A stretch of 7,591 nt of DNA from an uncultured Clostridia bacterium (GTDB taxonomy: Bacteria > Bacillota > Clostridia > TANB77 > UBA1234), in the NCBI GenBank assembly GCA_947624765.1, contig CANQLS010000072.1:1-7591 (forward strand). Reading direction: 5' to 3'. The notes under the pieces are model-generated. The model was not told where the DNA came from and did not search any database. It saw nothing but the letters and a program-made list of their open reading frames with translations. The translations under genes and the position numbers were made by a program. Positions 1-4,576 of this stretch are shown here, in pieces; the first letter of the stretch is position 1, and every line of letters starts with the position of its first letter.

Positions 1-342
1 AAGTAGGCTTATTATTCCATACTTTTTACCAAGCCAAGTACTTAAACTTGTCTATTCCGCCACTAACACATATATTTTCAAAATTACTGGGCAGACTACA
101 CGATTTTATAATCTTTTAAAGAATACTAAAAAAGGAATTTTATAGGCATAACTTTACGCTCACCAATTGGGTCATCGCATAATAATCAACGCTTTTCTAC
201 CCATATTTCACAGCCCTTTAACTATATTTATATAGTTAGTAACTATTGAAACCGCAATCAGGCGACTACATCTTATGAGATTTTGTTGTAGTTCTTCTTC
301 ACTCTTTCGTTTTTCGTCGAGTTGCACATAAAGCCAAAATAA
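1..342 (-). ncRNA. ORF-free region, candidate structured RNA (minus strand)
   Basis: No ORF with a ribosome site is present on either strand. Read on the minus strand there is a series of plausible stems. One is ACTACA...TGTAGT around 264-291 with an inner ATCT/AGAT. Another is the palindrome AACTATAT-tt-ATATAGTT (220-237). A third is GGGT/ACCC enclosing GCGT/ATGC (about 169-203), and GCGTA-aagt-TATGC follows (about 147-160). A last one is GGCTT/AAGCC near 6-37. Short G+C-rich patches stand out from the AT-rich background, as is usual for structured RNA in such genomes. It lies directly downstream of the DUF4406 gene. It could be part of a large ornate RNA of the ROOL/GOLLD kind, an RNA running off the window, or decayed DNA. 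I do not recognise a known family. The stems are seen; the RNA call is inference. Confidence 0.3.
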
Positions 343-651
343 CTATAATATTTTAATAAATTTTCCATAAGCAAGAGCAACTTGATTTTCTATTCTGCAA
401 CCTCTTGCTTGTTCCCAACCTTTCATAAATACAACTGCATCTGCTTGTCCTAACACTTCTAATGACTTAGACAAAGCCCATATTCCTGCATTACAATTTT
501 TTGGTCTATCTTTTGTTAGATATTCATCATTAAAAACTGTATCTACCACTTCATGTCCTTGTTCTTCTAATTCTTTTACTAATTCTGCTCTTTCTTCTCT
601 AATTTGTTCTTCTGTTTTACCATTCATTGGCTGACTAATCATTATTTTCAT
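343..651 (-). CDS. DUF4406 / nucleoside 2-deoxyribosyltransferase-like phage protein
   Basis: 102 aa. The start MKIMISQPMNGKT is the hallmark of the DUF4406 family, small Rossmann-like proteins related to nucleoside 2-deoxyribosyltransferases and common in phage early regions. Visible elements are strand 1 plus the S-Q-P-M-N-G loop (residues 6-11), a charged helix (13-31), a second strand (HEVVDTVF), the ADAVVFMKGW strand-loop (70-79), and RGCRIENQVALA (83-94). E88 in that last segment sits where the family carries its catalytic-type glutamate. GGAGG lies 8-9 nt upstream of ATG at 651. It is the last gene of the minus-strand operon, 3 nt after the previous stop. The family assignment is firm. 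The substrate is unknown: nucleotide base exchange or nucleotide-derived signal processing would fit the fold but is inference. Confidence 0.85.
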   Translation of the reverse strand: MKIMISQPMNGKTEEQIREERAELVKELEEQGHEVVDTVFNDEYLTKDRPKNCNAGIWALSKSLEVLGQADAVVFMKGWEQARGCRIENQVALAYGKFIKIL

Positions 652-654
652 AAT

Positions 655-927
655 CTATTCCTCCAACTTAATACATCTATTTTCAAATTTCTTATAAGCA
701 TCTACATATATTTCTTTTTTGTCGCCATTATGTGTTATTTCATAATACATTCCATCAGATAAGCTTGTACTTAATAATGCCTTGTTATTTTGTAAAGTTT
801 TGCAACTCCATACTATATACACATCAAAAGGTGTAGAGTAATTGCCAAAAACACTTTTATCTAAATGTTTATCTGTATAATCTCTTACTATTTCTATACA
901 TTTCTTTAAAAATTCTTCATTTCCCAT
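655..927 (-). CDS. DUF6275-like phage protein
   Basis: 90 aa, soluble, no membrane segment. The central block VYIVWSCKTLQNNKALLS followed by DGMYYEITHNGDKKEIYVD and AYKKFEN matches what I know of the DUF6275 family, a small phage and prophage protein of Firmicutes with no assigned function. The N-terminal 20 residues form a charged helix ending in DKHLDKS. ATG at 927 is preceded by GGGAGG at about 9 nt. The gene sits 3 nt downstream of the Acb2-like gene and 3 nt upstream of the DUF4406 gene, so the three are almost certainly co-transcribed and probably translationally coupled. The family call rests on remembered sequence similarity, not on a search. Confidence 0.75.
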   Translation of the reverse strand: MGNEEFLKKCIEIVRDYTDKHLDKSVFGNYSTPFDVYIVWSCKTLQNNKALLSTSLSDGMYYEITHNGDKKEIYVDAYKKFENRCIKLEE

Positions 928-930
928 AAT

Positions 931-1125
931 TTATTCCTCCCTAGTTATTCCTTTTATAGCCCAAAATTGAGCTTCTTCTAATCTTGATATTGCAATATTG
1001 GCTTCTCTACTCTTATTACTCATTAAATCTAATTCATCATATAATTCTGAAAACTTCTCTCTTAAATGCTGAATCCTTTTTTGCCTTTCTTTATCTACTT
1101 CTAAATATTTAGCTTTTTCGTTCAT
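931..1125 (-). CDS. acb2-like: Acb2/Tad1-type hairpin protein, candidate anti-CBASS sponge
   Basis: 64 aa from ATG at 1125, chosen because GGAGGTG lies 8 nt upstream. A longer in-frame start at 1179 lacks such a site. The protein is two helices: a charged helix (about 8-34), a short turn, and a second helix with SREANIAISRLEEAQFWAIK (39-58) then GITRE. The pattern SRE..IA...LEEA.FWA...I.R is the signature of the Acb2/Tad1 hairpin domain. Phage Acb2 proteins of this size oligomerise and sequester CBASS cyclic di- and trinucleotide signals without cleaving them; Tad1 is a related fold that traps Thoeris gcADPR. Here the domain stands alone, as in Acb2. Its start overlaps the zinc-ribbon gene by 17 bp. 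The family is strongly supported; the ligand is inference. Confidence 0.85.
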   Translation of the reverse strand: MNEKAKYLEVDKERQKRIQHLREKFSELYDELDLMSNKSREANIAISRLEEAQFWAIKGITREE

Positions 1126-1285
1126 TATATTCACACCTCCCCATATAATAAGCACCACAATTCTCTTTTTGACATTCATAATATCCGTAATATTCTGATA
1201 ATATATGACCTTGTTCTACGTTATCTTCATTTAATTTTATTTTTACTACTTTTGTATATGTTTTCTGACAATATGGACAAAACAT
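1109..1285 (-). CDS. Small zinc-ribbon protein
   Basis: 58 aa from ATG at 1285, which has AAAGGAGG 6 nt upstream. A longer in-frame ATG at 1348 lies inside the preceding gene and lacks a site. The N-terminal CPYC (residues 3-6) and the later C..ENCGAYY form two Cys pairs, as expected for a compact zinc ribbon. Between them is a lysine-rich strand (TKVVKIKL) and an EYYGYYEC strand, which fits a two-knuckle ribbon. Many phage early regions carry such proteins, often of unknown role and sometimes binding RNA polymerase or DNA. Its last 17 bp overlap the start of the Acb2-like gene, so the two are coupled. The metal site is inferred from cysteine spacing and the function is not recognised. Confidence 0.7.
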   Translation of the reverse strand: MFCPYCQKTYTKVVKIKLNEDNVEQGHILSEYYGYYECQKENCGAYYMGRCEYNERKS

Positions 1286-1296
1286 AATTGCCTCCT

Positions 1297-1446
1297 TTAA
1301 GTTATAATCTTTATATGAACATGTGCTTCCTTTACTTTTCCATTCCATTCTTTACCAATATCAGAAGCATCTATTTCTAATTCAACATTATATTTTTCCA
1401 TAAAGGTTTCTATTTTTTCTCTTATTTCTTCAATATCTTTTTCCAT
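1297..1446 (-). CDS. Small hypothetical phage-type protein, 49 aa
   Basis: 49 aa, easily missed because of its length. ATG at 1446 follows AAAGGAGTAGCTT, a good ribosome site about 7 nt away. The sequence starts with an acidic amphipathic helix (MEKDIEEIREKIETFMEKY), continues with a strand (NVELEIDA), and ends with a basic stretch plus a C-terminal strand (AHVHIKIIT). It is complete, has no membrane segment and no cysteines. It starts 3 nt after the upstream membrane-protein gene and its stop is 11 nt before the zinc-ribbon start, so it clearly belongs to the operon. Helix-strand-strand proteins of this size are common in phage early operons. I do not recognise a named family. Confidence 0.65.
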   Translation of the reverse strand: MEKDIEEIREKIETFMEKYNVELEIDASDIGKEWNGKVKEAHVHIKIIT

Positions 1447-1449
1447 AAG

Positions 1450-1632
1450 CTACTCCTTTATTTTTAATATTTGAATAAAATCAGCCAATCTGAAAAATAT
1501 GTTAAAACTTATAAGTATTATTAAAAATACATCTTTTTCAACAACACTTATAGTTAAACCAAGAAGAAAAAATAACATTATTATAATCTTGTCCCATATA
1601 ACATCTGATTTATCCATTTCTATTTTTTTCAT
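1450..1632 (-). CDS. Small membrane protein with two predicted TM helices
   Basis: 60 aa. A short charged N-terminus (MKKIEMDKSDVIWDK) is followed by two hydrophobic stretches, about 16-31 (IIIMLFFLLGLTISVV) and 35-51 (VFLIILISFNIFFRLAD), with a tight VEKD turn between them and a basic tail ending KIKE. This predicts a hairpin in the cytoplasmic membrane with both ends probably inside. ATG at 1632 has AAAGGAG about 8 nt upstream. It begins 5 nt after the RepL-like gene. Small two-TM proteins in phage operons include superinfection-exclusion and holin-like proteins, but nothing in the sequence decides between these. Function unknown. Confidence 0.7.
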   Translation of the reverse strand: MKKIEMDKSDVIWDKIIIMLFFLLGLTISVVEKDVFLIILISFNIFFRLADFIQILKIKE

Positions 1633-1637
1633 CTAAT

Positions 1638-2195
1638 TCACTCCTTTAAATCCTTCCATTTTACGTTGTTCATTGTTCTTATTTCATAATTCTTAAACAT
1701 TGTTCTTAATACTTTATTAGCCCTTCTTTTTTTGCAAAATATTAAAGGATTTACAAAATATTGAATATTTTTGCTATTTTTATTCTTACAAAGTATATCT
1801 TTACTTATTAAACTCTGAATAACATCTTGTGTTTTCCTTATACTTATTCCAGAAATTTCTGCAATTTGTTCTACTTTTAACTCTTTTCCATTTGGATATT
1901 TAATACAACAATCATCATAACCCATATAAGGTGCTACTGAAAACAAAAATGCTCTTTCATATACATCTAATTCTTTCATAATTAGCTTTATTTCCTCTAT
2001 ATTTCCCATATAAAACATCTTCATAGGAATTATTTCGTATTTTTCTTCATCTTCTTGCTGTTGTTTTAGATTTGATTCTGTTTCTTTTTGTTTCTTTGCT
2101 TTTAATGCTTCAATTTGTTTTTCTGTTCTTATTGTTAGATAAACAGTTTCTCCATCAACTATTCTTTCTCCTGTGTTTTTATCTGTTATAAGCAA
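1638..2195 (-). CDS. RepL-like winged-helix protein, candidate replication initiator
   Basis: 185 aa with an unusual TTG start. The N-terminus (LITDKNTGERIVDGE) resembles the 'DEESGEV' opening of RepL plasmid initiators. Next comes a Lys/Gln/Glu-rich linker (about 27-53), then a domain starting near MKMFYMGN (58). LKVEQIAEISGISIRKTQDVIQSL (about 106-129) is a clear helix-turn-helix with recognition helix, followed by a wing (KDILCKNK...IQYFVNPLIF) and a basic tail (CKKRRANKVLRTMFKNYEIRT). The order HTH, wing, 'NP.IF' and basic tail is that of RepL and related phage/plasmid initiators. The upstream gene stops at 2209, and the reading frame is open a little before TTG without a better start codon. 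It could instead be a transcription regulator. The DNA-binding fold is well supported; the initiator role is inference. Confidence 0.6.
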   Translation of the reverse strand: MLITDKNTGERIVDGETVYLTIRTEKQIEALKAKKQKETESNLKQQQEDEEKYEIIPMKMFYMGNIEEIKLIMKELDVYERAFLFSVAPYMGYDDCCIKYPNGKELKVEQIAEISGISIRKTQDVIQSLISKDILCKNKNSKNIQYFVNPLIFCKKRRANKVLRTMFKNYEIRTMNNVKWKDLKE

Positions 2196-2208
2196 ATTGT
2201 CATATTTC

Positions 2209-2544
2209 CTATTTATCTTCCTCCAATAATTTTTGTAATGCCACTATCTTGCCTAATTTAATAGTTTTTCCATTTTGTCTGGCACAATATTGTATTTCAG
2301 AATTTAACTGTTCTAATTTATTTTCTATTTTCTTTTTAGGTATTGAATTTCTTTTTAATCTTTCTATTTGCTCTTGTTGTTTTTTTATTATATATTGCGT
2401 TATTGCTAAATCTTTTTCTTTTATAATCATTTTAGAAAACCTATCTACAATTCCATCAAAGTCATTATTTATAATTCTTATATCTCCTTCTGTTATTAAA
2501 GGCACAGTTGCTTTAAACCCATTTTCTATTTCTTCAAATTCCAT
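2209..2544 (-). CDS. Coiled-coil phage-type hypothetical protein
   Basis: 111 aa. The N-terminal part (MEFEEIENGFKATVPLITEG) is strand-rich. Residues about 40-90 are a long amphipathic helix or coiled coil with a basic middle (QEQIERLKRNSIPKKKIENK) and a Ser-Ile-Pro break. The tail ends LLEEDK. ATG at 2544 has only a weak ribosome site (GAGAGTG), unlike its neighbours, so it may rely on coupling to translation entering from upstream; an open frame does overlap its start. It lies 13 nt before the TTG start of the RepL-like gene. Proteins of this size next to phage replication genes can be single-strand annealing accessory factors or scaffolds, but I recognise no specific family. Confidence 0.6.
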   Translation of the reverse strand: MEFEEIENGFKATVPLITEGDIRIINNDFDGIVDRFSKMIIKEKDLAITQYIIKKQQEQIERLKRNSIPKKKIENKLEQLNSEIQYCARQNGKTIKLGKIVALQKLLEEDK

Positions 2545-2660
2545 AAAATCACACTCTCTTTTCTATTTTTTGTTGTCTGTATCTCTTTTGTATCAGCACT
2601 TACAAGACTTTCTATGCATATCGTGCATTTTTCTAAATCTCTGTATCTAGCTTGTACCAA
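2526..2660 (-). CDS. Doubtful short ORF at the head of the minus operon
   Basis: An open frame of up to about 50 codons with no ATG. From a TTG at 2660 it gives a 44-aa peptide beginning MVQARYRDLEKCTICIESLV and ending in a basic stretch. AGGG lies 9 nt upstream of the TTG. Its stop (TAG, 2526-2528) falls inside the coiled-coil gene, giving a 19-nt overlap that could feed ribosomes to that gene's weak start. The amino-acid mix looks protein-like rather than random AT-rich translation. It may be a short leader gene, a decayed gene that lost its ATG, or chance. Confidence 0.25.
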   Translation of the reverse strand: MVQARYRDLEKCTICIESLVSADTKEIQTTKNRKESVILWNLKK

Positions 2661-2737
2661 TACTTTGAACCCTATTTTTTAAATTCTATTCCTCTATATA
2701 TTAGAGAAATTTCTTCGTAGTATCTTCCATAAATAAC

Positions 2738-2798
2738 AAAAAGAGCAATGCAAATAAATCTGACTTGTTAGATCAGTTATCTACATTGCTCAATTTTT
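2738..2798. terminator. Bidirectional hairpin with U-runs; attenuator for the minus operon
   Basis: GAGCAATG (2743-2750) pairs perfectly with CATTGCTC (2784-2791). Inside it, ATAA/TTAT and CTGA/TCAG extend the stem, with a 9-nt loop at 2764-2772. On the minus strand the stem is followed by TTTTTGTTATTT; on the plus strand by AATTTTTA. So it can terminate in both directions. It lies between the minus promoter (2825-2853) and the first gene, which makes it an attenuator or the 3' end of a small RNA of about 80 nt. Confidence 0.6.
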
Positions 2799-2824
2799 AG
2801 AGCTTCATTTATTAAATTATAATT

Positions 2825-2853
2825 ATATTATCAAAAATTTTAGCACTTGTCAA
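2825..2853 (-). promoter_or_regulatory. Sigma-A promoter of the minus operon
   Basis: On the minus strand TTGACA (2853-2848) and TAATAT (2830-2825) are separated by exactly 17 bp. Transcription should start near 2818 and run into the hairpin at 2791-2738 before reaching the first gene. Confidence 0.75.
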
Positions 2854-2990
2854 TAGAGATTGCTAATTTTTTTTAGATTTCTTCATCAAATAAGCAAATA
2901 CTCTCATACCAATACTTTCAATATTGACAATGATAAAATTGGAATAGAAAATCAAATAAGAATATCAGAACATTTTTCCTCTATTTCTTT

Positions 2991-3042
2991 AATACAAGAA
3001 GAAAATTGAAAAATCTTCCTGTATTATAGTAATACTGGAAAA
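2991..3042. repeat. Three 12-bp boxes in alternating orientation
   Basis: AATACAAGAAGA (2991-3002, plus), AATACAGGAAGA (3025-3014, minus) and AATACTGGAAAA (3031-3042, plus). The middle copy can pair with either outer copy, giving two mutually exclusive hairpins. Suits iterons, an operator array or a switching RNA. Confidence 0.55.
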
Positions 3043-3057
3043 ATTTTCGTATATTTC

Positions 3058-3074
3058 ATGCAAAAATATTGCAT
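3058..3074. repeat. ATGCAA/TTGCAT inverted repeat
   Basis: Perfect 6-bp arms (3058-3063 and 3069-3074) around a 5-bp loop. Related TGCA motifs follow at 3085 and 3123 (AAGATGCA twice). Confidence 0.4.
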
Positions 3075-3158
3075 AAAATATAAGATGCAAATATATAAAA
3101 ATATGCGTTTTATTTTAAATAAGATGCATTGATGCGCGTTAAAACCCTTTTTAATTTT

Positions 3159-3254
3159 TATGGTTATTTGAGAGAGTAACAAACGCCCCCTGCCTAATCT
3201 ATATTATAGGGGTAGGTGTGGCATATTGTAGCATGTATGACTTTAATAACCATA
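3159..3254. repeat. Long inverted repeat enclosing a G+C-rich structured island
   Basis: TATGGTTATT (3159-3168) and AATAACCATA (3245-3254) are perfect 10-bp arms. Inside, CCCCT (3187-3191) pairs with AGGGG (3208-3212), or CCTAAT (3193-3198) with ATTA-t-AGG (3203-3210). AGCATGT (3230-3236) pairs with ACATGCT (3270-3276) just across the right arm. Such nesting is seen at rolling-circle or transfer origins; no known nick sequence is recognised. Confidence 0.5.
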
Positions 3255-3310
3255 TTCGTATTAGTTAAAACATGCTTATATCAAGTATTGTAAAGTTTTA
3301 ATTTAAAAAG

Positions 3311-3333
3311 TAATGCAATAAATAATGCAATAA
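3311..3333 (+). repeat. 12-bp tandem direct repeat (two copies)
   Basis: TAATGCAATAA occurs at 3311-3321 and again at 3323-3333 with one A between. A hairpin ATAACA-tttttt-TGTTAT (3330-3347) follows at once, then AT-rich DNA. Iteron-like. Confidence 0.5.
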
Positions 3334-3480
3334 CATTTTTTTGTTATATAAATAAAATTATTAAATGGTAACAATAATAATAACAACAATATTTATAAAT
3401 CCATTTCATCTATTACTTTAATAATTATAATTATATCATGCTATTATATAATACATACATATTACTACTATGATTTGCTT

Positions 3481-3562
3481 ATGATATGCTAATATGCACA
3501 GCATATCATCAATTAAAAATTGATGACCTACGGCGTCCGTATGAAAAAAACTATATTTTTTT
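3481..3562. repeat. Chain of adjacent hairpins
   Basis: ATGATATGCT/AGCATATCAT (3481-3490/3500-3509), then TCATCAATT/AATTGATGA (3506-3514/3518-3526), which shares four bases with the first so that they compete. Next TACGG-cgt-CCGTA (3529-3541), then A7/T7 (3544-3562). All arms are perfect. Each is too regular for chance taken together. Confidence 0.5.
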
Positions 3563-3631
3563 ATCAATATAATATTATATATTTAAAGATCCCAGTAGTA
3601 CCATACAAGTACGGCACTATCATGTTTATTA

Positions 3632-3660
3632 TTGCTATATTTTCCTATTTACTGTATAAT
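3632..3660 (+). promoter_or_regulatory. Promoter of the single-TM protein gene
   Basis: TTGCTA (3632-3637), 17-bp spacer, TATAAT (3655-3660). The predicted start, near 3667, leaves a very short leader before AAAGGAGG at 3671. Confidence 0.6.
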
Positions 3661-3684
3661 ATTATCAAATAAAGGAGGTTGTTT

Positions 3685-4218
3685 ATGGAAGAAAAGAAAA
3701 ACAAATTTTATACAAAATGGTGGTTTTGGCTTTGTATAGTTGCTATTGCTTTAATCATAGGTTTTGTAGTAATAATGGGAATTGGATTTATGTTTGCCAC
3801 TAGTGGATTAAATAAAATAACACTAGATATTCACGATAAAATAGATAAAAACATCAATATATATTCTTCTACTGGTGGAAGTGTATTGATTTTAGAATTT
3901 CCAAATTATACCACAGGCGACTACGCAAAAGAAAAAATCAATCAAACATTAGAAATAGTAAAAACATATCCAAATGAGCTAACTAATTTTAAAAATTTAA
4001 TAATATACACGCCTGTTAATTCAGAAGAAACAGAAAAAGGACATTTACGAATTTATAAATACACCTTGTCTGTTGATAACAATAATAATGTTCAACTTTC
4101 TCAAGGTTCAGTGTTACAATATATAGATGCTAATCTATATATAAAGGCTTTAGAAGATAGTATAAACGCTTGGGATACTTCTATAGATACATACGATAAA
4201 TTTTTATTTGATAACTAA
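3685..4218 (+). CDS. Membrane-anchored protein with extracytoplasmic domain
   Basis: 177 aa. ATG at 3685 has AAAGGAGG 6 nt upstream; a TTG two codons earlier is too close to that site. A basic N-terminus (MEEKKNKFYTK) and the WWFWLC interface lead into one TM helix (about 12-36). There is no cleavage or lipobox motif, so it should stay anchored. The outer domain (about 45-177) has strands such as VLILEFPNY (about 69-77) and LIIYTPVNS, an RIYKYTLSV strand, and an acidic C-terminal helix region. The gene is monocistronic, with its own promoter and a strong terminator, so it is controlled apart from the downstream module. It faces away from the minus operon across the intergenic region. I do not recognise the outer domain. 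Surface or exclusion roles are possible but unproven. Confidence 0.75.
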   Translation: MEEKKNKFYTKWWFWLCIVAIALIIGFVVIMGIGFMFATSGLNKITLDIHDKIDKNINIYSSTGGSVLILEFPNYTTGDYAKEKINQTLEIVKTYPNELTNFKNLIIYTPVNSEETEKGHLRIYKYTLSVDNNNNVQLSQGSVLQYIDANLYIKALEDSINAWDTSIDTYDKFLFDN

Positions 4219-4221
4219 TCA

Positions 4222-4250
4222 CCACCCCACCAAAAAGGTGGGGGTTTTTT
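4222..4250 (+). terminator. Rho-independent terminator
   Basis: CCCCACC (4225-4231), AAAAA loop, GGTGGGG (4237-4243), then G and TTTTTT. A strong stem directly after the stop of the single-TM protein gene. Confidence 0.9.
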
Positions 4251-4271
4251 ATATTATTTTATATAAAGCGC

Positions 4272-4300
4272 TTGACTTGTCATAACGAATATGTTAAAAT
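4272..4300 (+). promoter_or_regulatory. Promoter of the RHH gene with a shared -35 motif
   Basis: TTGACT (4272-4277), 17-bp spacer, TAAAAT (4295-4300). The -35 region reads TTGACTTGTC, the same first nine bases as the promoter at 4542, and carries one ACTTGT half-site. Fits autoregulation by the RHH protein. Confidence 0.75.
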
Positions 4301-4336
4301 ATAAGTATAAAGAATATTTGTAAAGGAGGTAAAAAA

Positions 4337-4522
4337 ATGGCTTATGTAGAAAAAGATAAAATGAAAATATATAATAAAGCTCAAAGAGAAAAGTACAAGC
4401 AATATAGTGGAAAAATAGACAAGGAAATAGCTAAGCAATTTGATGAAAAATTAAGAAATAATAATTTAACTTTTACAGAATGGTTAAAAAACAATATAAA
4501 AAGATATTTGCAAAATTTTTAA
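4337..4522 (+). CDS. Small ribbon-helix-helix (Arc/CopG-type) transcription regulator
   Basis: 61 aa. A basic N-terminal arm (1-22) is followed by a short strand YSGKI (23-27), helix A DKEIAKQFDEKLR (28-40), a turn NNNLTF (41-46) and helix B TEWLKNNIKRYL (47-58). This strand-helix-helix order and length is that of RHH repressors such as Arc/CopG, which dimerise and contact DNA through the paired strands. ATG has AAAGGAGG about 7 nt upstream. It lies between its own promoter and a second promoter whose -35 box is covered by a perfect palindrome. Both promoters share TTGACTTGT, so the likely role is repressing itself and the following operon. The fold is well supported; the targets are inferred from the DNA. 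Confidence 0.75.
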   Translation: MAYVEKDKMKIYNKAQREKYKQYSGKIDKEIAKQFDEKLRNNNLTFTEWLKNNIKRYLQNF

Positions 4523-4541
4523 AAAATATTTTAAAAAAGTA

Positions 4542-4570
4542 TTGACTTGTTTAAACAAGTATGCTATAAT
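4542..4570 (+). promoter_or_regulatory. Strong promoter of the plus operon
   Basis: TTGACT (4542-4547), 17-bp spacer, TATAAT (4565-4570). Predicted start near 4577, giving a leader of about 185 nt before the first ORF. Confidence 0.85.
4545..4560. promoter_or_regulatory. Perfect 16-bp palindromic operator
   Basis: ACTTGTTTAAACAAGT, fully self-complementary, overlaps the end of the -35 box and the spacer. A bound dimer or tetramer would block RNA polymerase. The adjacent RHH gene is the obvious candidate regulator. Confidence 0.7.
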
Positions 4571-4576
4571 ATAATT

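Larger units (their letters stand above)
2860..3630. other. Repeat-rich intergenic region, candidate replication origin or transfer-control site
   Basis: About 770 bp without a credible gene between two divergent transcription units. It contains, in order: three related AATAC..GAA boxes in alternating orientation (2991-3042); several ATGCAA/TTGCAT motifs (3058-3130); a large inverted repeat around a G+C-rich island (3159-3254); a 12-bp tandem repeat (3311-3333); an extremely AT-rich stretch (3334-3480); and a chain of perfect hairpins (3481-3562). Iteron-like boxes, secondary structure and an AT-rich unwinding-type segment together resemble a plasmid or phage origin. The RepL-like gene nearby fits this, but no known origin sequence is recognised. 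Confidence 0.4.

Noticed and set aside
1..75. tRNA-Leu-like stretch on the minus strand (GTGGCGGAATAGACA)
   Set aside because: The D-arm start looks similar, but the matching D-stem strand is missing and no T-arm or CCA end can be placed in the window.
2249..2650. 133-codon ORF on the plus strand
   Set aside because: Antisense to the coiled-coil gene; low-complexity Phe/Ile/Ser/Cys translation typical of the complement of AT-rich coding DNA; no ribosome site.
3571..3630. 19-codon minus-strand ORF beginning MIVPYLYGTTG
   Set aside because: No ribosome site, very short, and lies in a hairpin-rich region; better explained as structured DNA.
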